NCBI GenBank assembly: GCA_964436975.1
Contig: CAYTET010000015.1
Location: 1 to 30,720 of the forward strand
From: CAYTET01 sp964436975
Lineage (GTDB): Bacteria; Bacillota_I; Bacilli_A; Erysipelotrichales; Erysipelotrichaceae
DNA length: 30,720 nucleotides
Direction of reading: 5' to 3'
Below, in pieces: positions 22,613 to 30,709 of the stretch. The notes under the pieces were generated by a model. The model was not told where the DNA came from. It made no database searches and saw only the letters and a program-made list of their open reading frames with translations. The translations under genes were made by a program, and so were the position numbers. Numbering within the stretch: position 1 is the first letter of the stretch; each line of letters starts with the position of its first letter.

Positions 22613-23911
22613 ATGACAATAACAAATAACAAAGAAAAACCAAATCTGCTGCTTATTACGTCCGGATTTCCTTATGGGGAAAGCGAGCGCAGTTTTATAG
22701 CGGCTGAATTTGCTGAAATGCAGAAACACTTCAATATCAATATTCTGGCTGTGACAAAGACTGCTGAAATAAAATATCCGCTGCCGGCTGTAAAGCGGAT
22801 TGAGCATGCCGCTATGCCCGGTTTAAATGAGACATCGTTTATTGAATTGGTGAAAATAGCCCTGCTGCCGGCAGTTCGAACTGAAATAAAAAAGGCAATG
22901 TATCATAGCAGAGCGAACATCGTTAAAAAAAGAACTGGACAAATTATCGCTGCCTGGTATCAGAGCAGCTGGATTGAACCGATTATAAAAAAGATTGTTG
23001 ATGAAGATAAGATAGACTTGATTTACACTTACTGGTGCAGACCTTTCACTTTGGCAGCTCTTCACATAAAAGAATCTTTCAGTGGCCTTAAAGTCGTAAC
23101 CCGCTTTCATGGCATTGATTTGTTTAATGAACGAATTGAGGGCAATTGGCAGCCTTTTCGAGAATATATCAGTGCGCACTGTGACAGGCTAATTTTTGTG
23201 GCAGAAGCAAGTAAGGAGTACTTTTTAAAGCAGTGGAAGGCGACGGATCCCGAAAAATACAAATTAGCTTATCTGGGATGCCCCTCCTACGGATTGCTGC
23301 CAATTAAGGAAACCGCCAGTCTTATTATTGTAAGTTGCGCAAACGCTGTTGCCCTGAAGCGAATAGATCTAATTATTGAAGCTCTGGCTTTATTGCCAGA
23401 AGAAATAGAAGTCAGATGGTTCCATTTTGGGGATGGAACAGAGTTGGAGTCATTAAAGAAAAAGAGCAATTTACAATTGACTGAGCGAAAGAATATCATG
23501 TTCAAATTTATGGGTTTTATGCCCAATGCCAAATTAATTGAGGAATATAAAGAAATTGCTCCTCAGTTGATGATAACAACATCTTCAAGTGAAGGAGGCG
23601 TGCCAGTTTCACTGCAGGAGGCCTTTTCAATGGGCATACCAGCAATAGGAACCGATATTGGCGGAATTAGCGAAATTATTAAAGATGGCCATACTGGTTA
23701 TCTTTTACCAGCTTCTCCCAGTGCTGAGCAGGTGTCTGAGGCAATCATCAAATACAGTGAACTGCCATTGGCTCAGAAACAGGCCATGTCGCAGGCAGCG
23801 TACACTTTGTGGCAGGAAAAGTTTGATGCGCAGCGAAATGCAGAGTCATTTGTTTTATCAATAAAAGAAGTCATATATGAAAATAACGCAATTGGAGATC
23901 ATATCGAATGA
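22613..23911 (+). CDS. Glycosyltransferase family 4 protein
   Basis: 432 residues with a GT-B fold. The N-terminal domain starts PNLLLITSGFPYGESERSFI, with VVTRFHGIDLF in its second half. The C-terminal donor-binding domain has the GT4 signature SSSEGGVPVSLQEAFSMGIP, with the E-x7-E glutamates, followed by AIGTDIGGISEIIKDGHTGY. It would transfer a sugar from a nucleotide donor onto a lipid- or protein-linked glycan at the cytosolic membrane face. There is no clear Shine-Dalgarno before the ATG at 22613; that start is chosen because the GT core begins 11 residues later. It overlaps the next gene by four bases. GC content is lower than in the efflux operon. Confidence 0.9.
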   Translation: MTITNNKEKPNLLLITSGFPYGESERSFIAAEFAEMQKHFNINILAVTKTAEIKYPLPAVKRIEHAAMPGLNETSFIELVKIALLPAVRTEIKKAMYHSRANIVKKRTGQIIAAWYQSSWIEPIIKKIVDEDKIDLIYTYWCRPFTLAALHIKESFSGLKVVTRFHGIDLFNERIEGNWQPFREYISAHCDRLIFVAEASKEYFLKQWKATDPEKYKLAYLGCPSYGLLPIKETASLIIVSCANAVALKRIDLIIEALALLPEEIEVRWFHFGDGTELESLKKKSNLQLTERKNIMFKFMGFMPNAKLIEEYKEIAPQLMITTSSSEGGVPVSLQEAFSMGIPAIGTDIGGISEIIKDGHTGYLLPASPSAEQVSEAIIKYSELPLAQKQAMSQAAYTLWQEKFDAQRNAESFVLSIKEVIYENNAIGDHIE

Positions 23912-24906
23912 AATATAAGAAACCATTAATTAGTGTAATTATTCCAGTTTATAGAGTAGAAAAACAACTCTCTATTTGTTTAAATAGTTATATTAACCAA
24001 ACTTTTCAAGATTTTGAGTTAGTGCTTGTTGATGACGGATCACCAGATAATTCTGGTCGTATTTGTGACGAATATGCTAGTCAGGATTCTAGATTTTCAG
24101 TTTATCATACAGAAAACAGAGGTGTTGCGGCAGCCCGCAATTATGGATTAGATAAGGCCAAAGGTGATTTTATTGCGTTTACCGATTCTGATGATTTTGT
24201 AATGCCTGAATACTTGCAGACGCTTTATAATGACATTACGACATATAAAACAGATGCAGCATTTTGCAATTATAAAGAAATAAGGCAAGATGGAACAGTT
24301 ATACGCAACCGCAATGCAGAATATCAAGAGGGAACTAGGGTTGCAGATACTGCTGCAATATTGAAAGATATTTCAGATGGCAAAGGCGTTTACTGGACTG
24401 TAATTTGGCTTGGATTATATCGACGTGAAATAATTGGTAATATAAGGTTTCCTGCGATGCGTTATGGAGAAGATTCCTATTTTATGTTGAATCTGTTGGA
24501 AACTAAGCCAACTATAACAATTAACGATTACAGTGGATATGTTTACAATCGCTCTAACGATAGTGTTACATTAAAAAGCGGTGACTACAACATCCAACGA
24601 GAGAGTGATCATCTTTCCGTGTATGCGTACAAATTTTCTTTTTTTAAAAATGCGAACGCTGATTCGCGCCGGATACCTTTATTAGGATACGCTTGGCGCA
24701 TTCAAAAACTTGGCTGTTCATGTGCGATGAGCAAGAATAAAGAAACAATAAAAAGGGGAAGACTATTCGCAGAACCGCATCTGCAAACGGTCTTATCTGA
24801 TAAACTTATATCAGGCCATATTAAAAATAGTTTGAAACTTTATAAGGATGCTCCGTTTATATTTTCATGGCTGTTTGTGCTCAAAGGTAAAATAAAGAAA
24901 TTATAA
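23908..24906 (+). CDS. Glycosyltransferase family 2 protein
   Basis: 332 residues. The GT-A core is intact: LISVIIPVYRVEKQLSICLN, DFELVLVDDGSPDNSGRIC, NRGVAAARNYGLDKAKGDFI and the DxD-type TDSDDF. The C-terminal part is basic with a hydrophobic stretch (DAPFIFSWLFVLKGKIKK). It is probably a capsule or teichoic/cell-wall glycan enzyme at the inner membrane face. Translation couples through ATGA with the upstream GT4; GGAG lies inside that gene. The coding sequence is distinctly AT-rich with codon use unlike the ribosomal and efflux genes, which suggests acquisition by transfer. The 24907-25034 spacer to the convergent acyltransferase holds no clear terminator. Confidence 0.93.
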   Translation: MKYKKPLISVIIPVYRVEKQLSICLNSYINQTFQDFELVLVDDGSPDNSGRICDEYASQDSRFSVYHTENRGVAAARNYGLDKAKGDFIAFTDSDDFVMPEYLQTLYNDITTYKTDAAFCNYKEIRQDGTVIRNRNAEYQEGTRVADTAAILKDISDGKGVYWTVIWLGLYRREIIGNIRFPAMRYGEDSYFMLNLLETKPTITINDYSGYVYNRSNDSVTLKSGDYNIQRESDHLSVYAYKFSFFKNANADSRRIPLLGYAWRIQKLGCSCAMSKNKETIKRGRLFAEPHLQTVLSDKLISGHIKNSLKLYKDAPFIFSWLFVLKGKIKKL

Positions 24907-25034
24907 TTAAGATTTCAGTTCTATAGATTTTCCCGGGTTATAATCATTGATTTGTACTGGTAATGCAGAATTAAGGCAATTATCTGAGTAATATATCAAT
25001 CGGTTTACATTGGAAAAAGTGAGAATAGATAAAT

Positions 25035-26114
25035 TCATGCAATGTATTTGCCAACAATGGGTAATTTGCGTATACCGGCAGTTATCGTATAACTAATTAA
25101 AAACACTAAAAAGGATATAATAGGAACCGAAATTATTGCATTAAAAGAAATAGAAGTTAAGCCAAAACTATGTTGTAATAAATTCATTATTAATATATGC
25201 ACCAGATAACAGCCTAATGATAGTTTTGATAATGATGTTACAAGATTATTATTCTTTATTGGGATCCGAGAAACACGGCATTTAAAGAATGTAAAGATAC
25301 CAATACTTTCAAGCAGAACGTTAATTGTAAAGTTTCCATATAATTCGTCATTCGGAACGCACGTTCTTTGTGAAAAGAATGCAGAAAGACAGACTGTGCT
25401 AACAAAACCAAGAATCGAAAAAATATAAATCCATATTTCTTTTCTTCGTGAGATAGTACAATTATAAAGGTAATTACCTAATACGAAGTAGGCAGAATAA
25501 TCAATAAAAAGATGAAATTTTATAGAATTAAGTTTTGCTCCAACAGCGGACAAGGCTTTAATAATTTTGTTGTCAGGAATAAAGCCAGAACATTGTGCAA
25601 TTATTATTTGGAATGTCGGTAAGATAAAAATAATTATTAGTGCTAGAAGCAAGTAATACTTTACACATTTTGGGTTTTTCATTAATTGATTAAGCAATGG
25701 AGCAATTATGTACAAAGATAATAACACCAATAGAAACCATAAATGTGATCGGCCTTGTATTAGAGACAATATGAACATTTCCATTGATTGATTTGAACCT
25801 CTAAATCTATTCTCTAAAGCATAAATCAGAGTCCAGAAGAAATAAAGAAGCAACAATTTGAATATGTTTTTTGAATACAGTTTTTTAATATTTTCGCCAC
25901 GGGGATTTCCTAAAAAGAGAGCGCCTGAAATCATAATAAAAACTGGTACAGTCCATCTTGAGATGCTGTCCCAAAAGTTGAAGATATTCCATTCTAGTGA
26001 TGCCACATCTGTCGTATACCAGTTAACGGCAGACACGTGTAAAACTATAACAAAAAAAGAAGCAAAGATTCGAAGAAGGTCTAAATAAACTATGTGTTCT
26101 TCATTGCTGCCCAT
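25035..26114 (-). CDS. Membrane acyltransferase (acyltransferase 3 / WecH-OafA family)
   Basis: 359 residues on the minus strand with about ten membrane helices. The N-terminus VYLDLLRIFASFFVIVLHVS has the family arginine and the catalytic-type histidine (His26). RWTVPVFIMISGALFLG is the next conserved block, and QGRSHLWFLLVLLSLYIIAP includes the H-L-W/F motif. Such enzymes O-acetylate or O-acylate surface sugars. The gene converges on the two glycosyltransferases and shares the strong AT bias of the GT2 gene, so it is likely part of the same acquired glycan-modification segment. No strong promoter is seen upstream in 26115-26230. Confidence 0.9.
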   Translation of the reverse strand: MGSNEEHIVYLDLLRIFASFFVIVLHVSAVNWYTTDVASLEWNIFNFWDSISRWTVPVFIMISGALFLGNPRGENIKKLYSKNIFKLLLLYFFWTLIYALENRFRGSNQSMEMFILSLIQGRSHLWFLLVLLSLYIIAPLLNQLMKNPKCVKYYLLLALIIIFILPTFQIIIAQCSGFIPDNKIIKALSAVGAKLNSIKFHLFIDYSAYFVLGNYLYNCTISRRKEIWIYIFSILGFVSTVCLSAFFSQRTCVPNDELYGNFTINVLLESIGIFTFFKCRVSRIPIKNNNLVTSLSKLSLGCYLVHILIMNLLQHSFGLTSISFNAIISVPIISFLVFLISYTITAGIRKLPIVGKYIA

Positions 26115-26271
26115 AAATGAAGCTCTCTTTTCCGTTTGTTATATCTGTTCACATGATATCACTTGTTTGCTCTTGATTAAAGAACACAAACAATCTATAT
26201 GTTTTTTGAAAACTATAGTCCTTGTCACTCATTGTCTTTATTGTGTACAATTAAACAGACGAAGATAATTG

Positions 26272-26277
26272 TATAAT
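26272..26277 (+). promoter_or_regulatory. -10 element of the nucleotidase gene
   Basis: TATAAT at 26272-26277, 19 nt before the start codon, with GGAGG at 26284-26288 between them. No -35 at ideal spacing is evident (TTAAAC at 26251-26256 would leave 15 nt). The transcript would have a very short leader. Confidence 0.4.
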
Positions 26278-26296
26278 AAAAACGGAGGAACCGGGC

Positions 26297-27757
26297 ATGA
26301 ACAAGCAACTGACCATTTTGCATTCAAATGATCTGCATGGCGATTTTTTAGCCGAGCAGATCGATGACAAACTGATTGGCGGAGCCGCCATGCTGTCGGG
26401 CTATGTCGCTAAGACCCGCCAGGAAAAGGACAATGTCATCTACTGTATTGCCGGTGACATGTTTAAAGGATCAATCATTGATGCTGAGTTTCAGGGGCTG
26501 TCGACGATTGAGATAATGAACGCCCTGAGTCCTGATGTTGTGACTGTGGGCAATCATGAAGTTGATTATGGTGTGGCGCATCTGCTGTTTCTGGAGAAGT
26601 GCGCTAAGTTTCCTATTGTCAATGCCAACATGTTTATCAAGACCAATCACGCGCGTCTTTTCACACCCTACAAGATAATTGAAGTAAACAGACTGAATGT
26701 CATGTTCATTGGCATCCTGACTGAGGAAGTGCTGGCTCAGACTAAGGGTGACGGCTTGGTCGGAACCTTTATTGATGTAGAAGATGCCGCCCATGAAGTC
26801 CAGATCATTCTGGACAACTACAAGACAACTAAGGTTGATTTGACGGTGCTCCTTACCCATATTGGCTTTGATAAGGACCAGCAGCTGGCTTCATTAATCA
26901 GTGATGACTGGGGCGTTGATCTGATCATTGGCGGTCACACCCACACTTTAATGGATGAACCCTGCGTTGTTAATGGCATTCCGATTGTTCAGGCCGGCAC
27001 CGGCACCGATCAGATCGGCCGTTTTGAGATTGAGATTGATGACAAGAAGCATAAGATGATCTCCTACAAGTGGCAGTGTCTGCCGATTAATGCCGATAAC
27101 TGCCCGGTTGACCGCAATATTGAAAAAATCATCAGCATCTATAAGGATCAGACTGATGCCAAGTATAATCACATCATCACCCAGTTAGCCCGCCAACTGA
27201 CTCACCCGGTCCGCAACCGCGAAACCGAATTAGGTGATCTATTTGCGGACATCATGCAGCAGGGGTCGTCTTTTGATGTCATGCTTTATGGCTCAGGCAG
27301 CATCAGGGTCAAGGATATGGGCCCGCTGGTAACTTATGCCCAGCTGAAAGAATCATCACCCTATGATGACAAGCTGTACATGCTGCAGGTCAGCGGCCGC
27401 CAGTTTAAGAAGATGATGGCATTTGTGCTGCGGGAGGAAGCTTTAAACGGGGAGCATACCGAGTTCTACCAGGTATCCCAGACCTTGGGAATGACGTGGT
27501 GCCGGTCAAAGCAGCAGTTTGTCCGCTTTGAATTGTACGGCAAGCCGGTCGATGACAATCAGTTTGTAAAGATTGCGCTGCAGTCGTTTCACTTTAATAA
27601 CTTCGATGATTTCTTCAATCTGCCGTTAGCCGAAGTGACTAAAGAATTCAAGCCGCGGGTAGTGGCGGTGTCAATATTCGGCATCATTGAAGAGATGATG
27701 GCCTGCAATAATCATATGGACGTTGAAAAAATGAATCGCATTGTTTTAACTGACTGA
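26297..27757 (+). CDS. Cytosolic bifunctional metallophosphatase/5'-nucleotidase
   Basis: 486 residues. The calcineurin-like metallophosphatase domain (1-250) shows LHSNDLHGDF with Asp12 and His14, AGDMFKGS with Asp54, VGNHEVDYG (84-92), LLTHIGFD and IIGGHTHTL. The C-terminal 5'-nucleotidase domain (about 290-486) contains ETELGDLFADIM and MLYGSGSIRVKDMGPL. Classic UshA/CpdB-type enzymes are exported, but this protein starts directly at the catalytic motif with no signal peptide, like B. subtilis YunD, so it should act on intracellular nucleotides. GGAGG precedes the ATG. It is monocistronic with its own terminator. Confidence 0.9.
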   Translation: MNKQLTILHSNDLHGDFLAEQIDDKLIGGAAMLSGYVAKTRQEKDNVIYCIAGDMFKGSIIDAEFQGLSTIEIMNALSPDVVTVGNHEVDYGVAHLLFLEKCAKFPIVNANMFIKTNHARLFTPYKIIEVNRLNVMFIGILTEEVLAQTKGDGLVGTFIDVEDAAHEVQIILDNYKTTKVDLTVLLTHIGFDKDQQLASLISDDWGVDLIIGGHTHTLMDEPCVVNGIPIVQAGTGTDQIGRFEIEIDDKKHKMISYKWQCLPINADNCPVDRNIEKIISIYKDQTDAKYNHIITQLARQLTHPVRNRETELGDLFADIMQQGSSFDVMLYGSGSIRVKDMGPLVTYAQLKESSPYDDKLYMLQVSGRQFKKMMAFVLREEALNGEHTEFYQVSQTLGMTWCRSKQQFVRFELYGKPVDDNQFVKIALQSFHFNNFDDFFNLPLAEVTKEFKPRVVAVSIFGIIEEMMACNNHMDVEKMNRIVLTD

Positions 27758-27777
27758 GCGTTTTCCATATCAGTTAC

Positions 27778-27809
27778 CGTTGTTGATGCAATTATCAGCA
27801 ACGTTTTTT
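27778..27809 (+). terminator. Rho-independent terminator after the nucleotidase gene
   Basis: CGTTGTTGA (27778-27786) pairs with TCAGCAACG (27795-27803), 9 bp with one G-U, around an 8-nt loop. Six Ts follow. It begins 20 nt after the stop codon. Confidence 0.85.
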
Positions 27810-27982
27810 AATTACCCCAATTATCCCAGAAAGAGTATTTTCTGTGATTACTCAATTTACGACGCAGCACATTTATAAACTCGGGCAAAGGGAAATTTGG
27901 TCTTGCGCATTGGCCCGTTTCTTTATCATATAGACATCTCCCTTCAGGACAGACATTATCGCGATGTTCTTGTATTGAGTCA
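27810..27982. other. Spacer without a supported gene; possible minus-strand coding remnant
   Basis: The 27758-28106 spacer holds the terminator, the tandem repeat and the fic promoter. What remains is 27810-27982. On the minus strand a frame is open for 63 codons from 27999 down to a TAA at 27808-27810, with a protein-like composition (VCPEGRCLYDKETGQCARP ... RKYSFWDNWGN) but no ATG. A second minus frame is also open for about 50 codons. I recognise neither, so this may be a decayed gene end or chance. Confidence 0.2.
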
Positions 27983-28030
27983 AGACATGAGAAGTAACTT
28001 CATCACAGACATGAGAAGTAACTTCATCAC
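27983..28030. repeat. Perfect 24-bp direct tandem repeat
   Basis: Two adjacent identical 24-bp units (27983-28006 and 28007-28030), each starting AGACATGAGAAG and ending ACTTCATCAC. Each unit contains the interrupted palindrome GAAGT-A-ACTTC. The array ends 5 nt before the -35 of the fic promoter, so it is well placed to be a double operator. A recent slippage duplication is the alternative. Confidence 0.85.
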
Positions 28031-28035
28031 GCTGG

Positions 28036-28064
28036 TTGCATTGTTCCGATAGATATTATATTAT
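28036..28064 (+). promoter_or_regulatory. Promoter of the fic gene
   Basis: TTGCAT (28036-28041), a 17-nt spacer, and TATTAT (28059-28064). The start codon is 43 nt downstream, with GGGAGG at 28093-28098. Confidence 0.6.
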
Positions 28065-28106
28065 TCCGCAAATGTGGCACAATACATGCAAAGGGAGGAA
28101 TATTGT

Positions 28107-29000
28107 ATGTTCATGAGCGTTCAACAGACCTCCGAAAAATGGGGCATTTCTGATAGAAGGGGCAGAGTTATTTGTGCAGGGGGAAAGATCACTGGTGCTT
28201 ATCAGCAAGGGCGCGGCTGGAAAATTCCGGCTGATGCGGATAAGCCGGCTGATGGCAGATTTCGTTCCGTAGAAAGCCAACTTGGCATTATTGACCGTAA
28301 GAAAACGGGAATTGATGAATGCCGCTCTCTGACCGAGGGCGAACTGGCGCGGCTTTCCGAAGAATTTGCTGTCGAGTACACATATAACTCCAATGCCATT
28401 GAGGGAAATACGCTGACACTGCGTGAGACCAATCTCGTACTGCGGGGGCTGACTACCAATCGAAGGCCGCTTAAAGATCATTTAGAGGCAGTGGGGCATA
28501 AGGAGGCCTTTGCTTATGTCTGTGAGCTGGTCAGAAGCCGGACCTCTCTCAGGGAGAGTGTAATCAAGCAGATCCATTATCTGGTGCTGGCAGATAAAAA
28601 AGACGACAGGGGTGTGTATCGTCGTGTATCTGTTCGCATCATGGGCGCCAAGCAGCAACCAGTTCAGCCATATCTGATTGAGCCGAAACTGAATGCTCTG
28701 CTTTTGGATTATGCAGGGAGTCAGGAACACATCATTAAAAAACTGGCTCGGTTCCACATTGATTTTGAGGGCATCCATCCTTTTATAGACGGTAATGGAA
28801 GAACGGGTCGACTGCTGGTTAATTTGGAATTAATGAAAGCGGGGTTTCCGCCCATCGATATAAAGTTCATTGACCGTGTTGCCTATTACGATGCATTTGA
28901 CGCCTATTATGGTAAGCACGATCTGTCGGTAATGGAAAAGCTGTTTGCCCGCTATGTGAATAATCAACTGAACGCCTACCTGAAAATGCTGTGGGCATAG
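28107..29000 (+). CDS. Fic-family protein with N-terminal DNA-binding-like domain
   Basis: 297 residues from the ATG at 28107, 8 nt after GGGAGG. An ATG-less upstream extension is unlikely. Residues 1-50 resemble small MerR/excisionase-type helix-turn-helix domains: EKWGISDRRGRVICAGGKIT, then a wing ending GWKIPADADKPADGR. An inhibitory helix SNAIEGN (Ser95-x3-Glu99-Gly-Asn) precedes the Fic core, whose active site is intact: His224-PFIDGNGRTGR235. Fic enzymes usually transfer AMP from ATP to target hydroxyls. The SxxxE(G/N) motif N-terminal to the core marks an auto-inhibited class II enzyme. A fused DNA-binding domain suggests control of its own promoter. The target is unknown. Confidence 0.9.
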   Translation: MFMSVQQTSEKWGISDRRGRVICAGGKITGAYQQGRGWKIPADADKPADGRFRSVESQLGIIDRKKTGIDECRSLTEGELARLSEEFAVEYTYNSNAIEGNTLTLRETNLVLRGLTTNRRPLKDHLEAVGHKEAFAYVCELVRSRTSLRESVIKQIHYLVLADKKDDRGVYRRVSVRIMGAKQQPVQPYLIEPKLNALLLDYAGSQEHIIKKLARFHIDFEGIHPFIDGNGRTGRLLVNLELMKAGFPPIDIKFIDRVAYYDAFDAYYGKHDLSVMEKLFARYVNNQLNAYLKMLWA

Positions 29001-29031
29001 CGAATTGTCGCTTTTGCCCCGCTGTCCGCAG

Positions 29032-29040
29032 TGCTATGAT
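29032..29040 (+). promoter_or_regulatory. Possible extended -10 promoter of the GTPase gene
   Basis: TGCTATGAT, a near-consensus extended -10, with TTGCCC about 15 nt further upstream. It would give a leader of about 110 nt before 29156. No terminator separates it from fic, so read-through from the fic promoter is also possible. Confidence 0.35.
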
Positions 29041-29155
29041 GGGGATAGGAAAAATGCACCACGTCTTAGCGCATAGCGGGTTATTTCATGCAGTACGGTC
29101 TTAGCCAGTATTATGTAGAAGCATATTTTCTGAATGAAAAGAAAAGGGGCATCAT

Positions 29156-30532
29156 ATGACTACCGAGCAAACATCAGTTGACGAACGAATAAATAATGTC
29201 AAACAGATTTACGATCAGATAGATAAACTCATTGACCTTATCCCCGAAAAATATGCCAAGATAATAAAGGACCTTGTTTTTAATGACAAGGATCTGCAGC
29301 GACTCATAAACAATCTTGATAAATACCGCTCACCCCGCATTCTGCTGATTGGCCGAACCGGTTTTGGCAAAAGCAGCCTGATCAATGCCCTGATGGGCCG
29401 CTATGTTGCCCAGGTCAGTGACGTGAAAAGCTGTACGGGCGGAACAACAAAATACAAGTATTCCGGCAATGGCGGCATGCCTCTGGAAATACTGGATACC
29501 CGCGGCATATCTGAATCACTGCCGGTAGACGAAACAAAGAATGCTGAAAAGCAGATTCTGGCCGATGTTGAAGCCTTTGATCCGGATATAGCTCTGTTTG
29601 TCCTCAGCTGCACCAGCCGGGACGGCATTGATGATGACATTGATTTTATGAAGCAGATCCGAAAAGTATGTTATCAGAAGAATGCCGTAGAACTGCCGAT
29701 AGTGGTGGCAATCAATAAAGCGGATGCGGTTGCTCCCAGCCGGGAGCCGATTCCCTATTCCAACGCAAAACTGCAGAATATAAACGCGATAAAAAACAAT
29801 ATGAGTGAATTGTTCCGCCATTATTCCCTGAACACTTCGCTGATAATCCCGGTATCTTCCTGCATCGACTGGAAAGACGAAAAAGGAAACGAATTGAAAA
29901 CAGCCGACCAGCTTAATGCGCTGACCGAAGAGCAGCGGCTTTCACTGAGCATTTCTTTTGACGGCCGCTACCGCATCGATGAACTGGAACGGGGAATTGA
30001 AGCAGCCATCACCGACAATGAAGCCAACATGGGCATGAAACTTGTCTTCCATTTAAATGAGGTCTTAGAAATAATTGCCCGCAAGCTGATAGTGATATTC
30101 TGCACTATTTCAGCGGCCCTGGTCGGATTTGCCCTGCCGGTAACTGATTATGTAGCTTTGCTGGCGATGGAGAGCCTTCTGGTAGCCCTGATTATGGCTC
30201 TGGCCGGCCGGAAACTGTCTTTGAACTCGGCCAAAGAGTTTATTGCTTCATTAACGGGAACAGCCGCCGCCGGTCTGGCCTTCAGGGAAGTAGCGCGGAT
30301 AGCGCTAAAGTTTATACCCATAGCCGGAAATGTTATAAGCGCTGCTGTCGCTGTGGCGGGCGTAAAGACAATCGGCGAGGCGGCGATTCAATTTTTTATA
30401 GAAGGTGTGGATATCAAAACCGTCCGTGAGAAGTATTTAAAACAGACCAAAAAAGAAAAAAGAATCGGCACCGGAAAGGCTTTTGTCGATAAAGTGACAG
30501 GCGTTTTCAAGAAAGACCGTAAAAAGAAGTGA
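29156..30532 (+). CDS. Membrane-associated P-loop GTPase (Era/dynamin-like) with DUF697-like C-terminus
   Basis: 458 residues. All G motifs are present: G1 GRTGFGKSS (66-74), G2 threonines in CTGGTTKY, G3 DTRG (114-117), G4 NKAD (187-190) and a G5-like PVSSCIDW. A helical lead-in (1-60) precedes the G domain. The C-terminal third is hydrophobic: two likely membrane helices at about 311-353 (LIVIFCTISAALVGFALPVT ...) and an Ala/Gly-rich segment (about 363-418) with FIPIAGNVISAAVAVAGVKT, recalling the DUF697 region of YcjF-type proteins. The last 30 residues are very basic. It probably binds GTP at the inner membrane face. Its role is unknown. AAAAGGGG precedes the ATG. Confidence 0.85.
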   Translation: MTTEQTSVDERINNVKQIYDQIDKLIDLIPEKYAKIIKDLVFNDKDLQRLINNLDKYRSPRILLIGRTGFGKSSLINALMGRYVAQVSDVKSCTGGTTKYKYSGNGGMPLEILDTRGISESLPVDETKNAEKQILADVEAFDPDIALFVLSCTSRDGIDDDIDFMKQIRKVCYQKNAVELPIVVAINKADAVAPSREPIPYSNAKLQNINAIKNNMSELFRHYSLNTSLIIPVSSCIDWKDEKGNELKTADQLNALTEEQRLSLSISFDGRYRIDELERGIEAAITDNEANMGMKLVFHLNEVLEIIARKLIVIFCTISAALVGFALPVTDYVALLAMESLLVALIMALAGRKLSLNSAKEFIASLTGTAAAGLAFREVARIALKFIPIAGNVISAAVAVAGVKTIGEAAIQFFIEGVDIKTVREKYLKQTKKEKRIGTGKAFVDKVTGVFKKDRKKK

Positions 30533-30700
30533 AACTTCACTAAAGAAAAAGCGTTCCGGAGCAGTTAAATCGCTGAAGTAAAAAGTTAAATACCACTTCA
30601 CTGCTGAAGAAAAAGAAGTGTCAGTAACTCTTTCACTAAGTTATAAAGCCAAGTCAATAAAGGGATTTTTGAAGATTGGTGAATCAAAGAATCAGAATAA

Positions 30701-30709
30701 TGCTAGAAT
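30701..30709 (+). promoter_or_regulatory. Possible promoter reading out of the window
   Basis: TGCTAGAAT is an extended -10 identical to the one before fhs. The 30533-30700 stretch before it has no gene. It contains degenerate repeats of ACTTCACT (30534, 30593) and short hairpins, including AGTGA/TCACT (30528-30541) over the GTPase stop, but no clear T-tract terminator. Confidence 0.35.

Noticed and set aside
27983..28030. Two-unit repeat considered as a CRISPR array
   Set aside because: The units are directly adjacent with no spacer between them, there are only two, and no cas gene is nearby.
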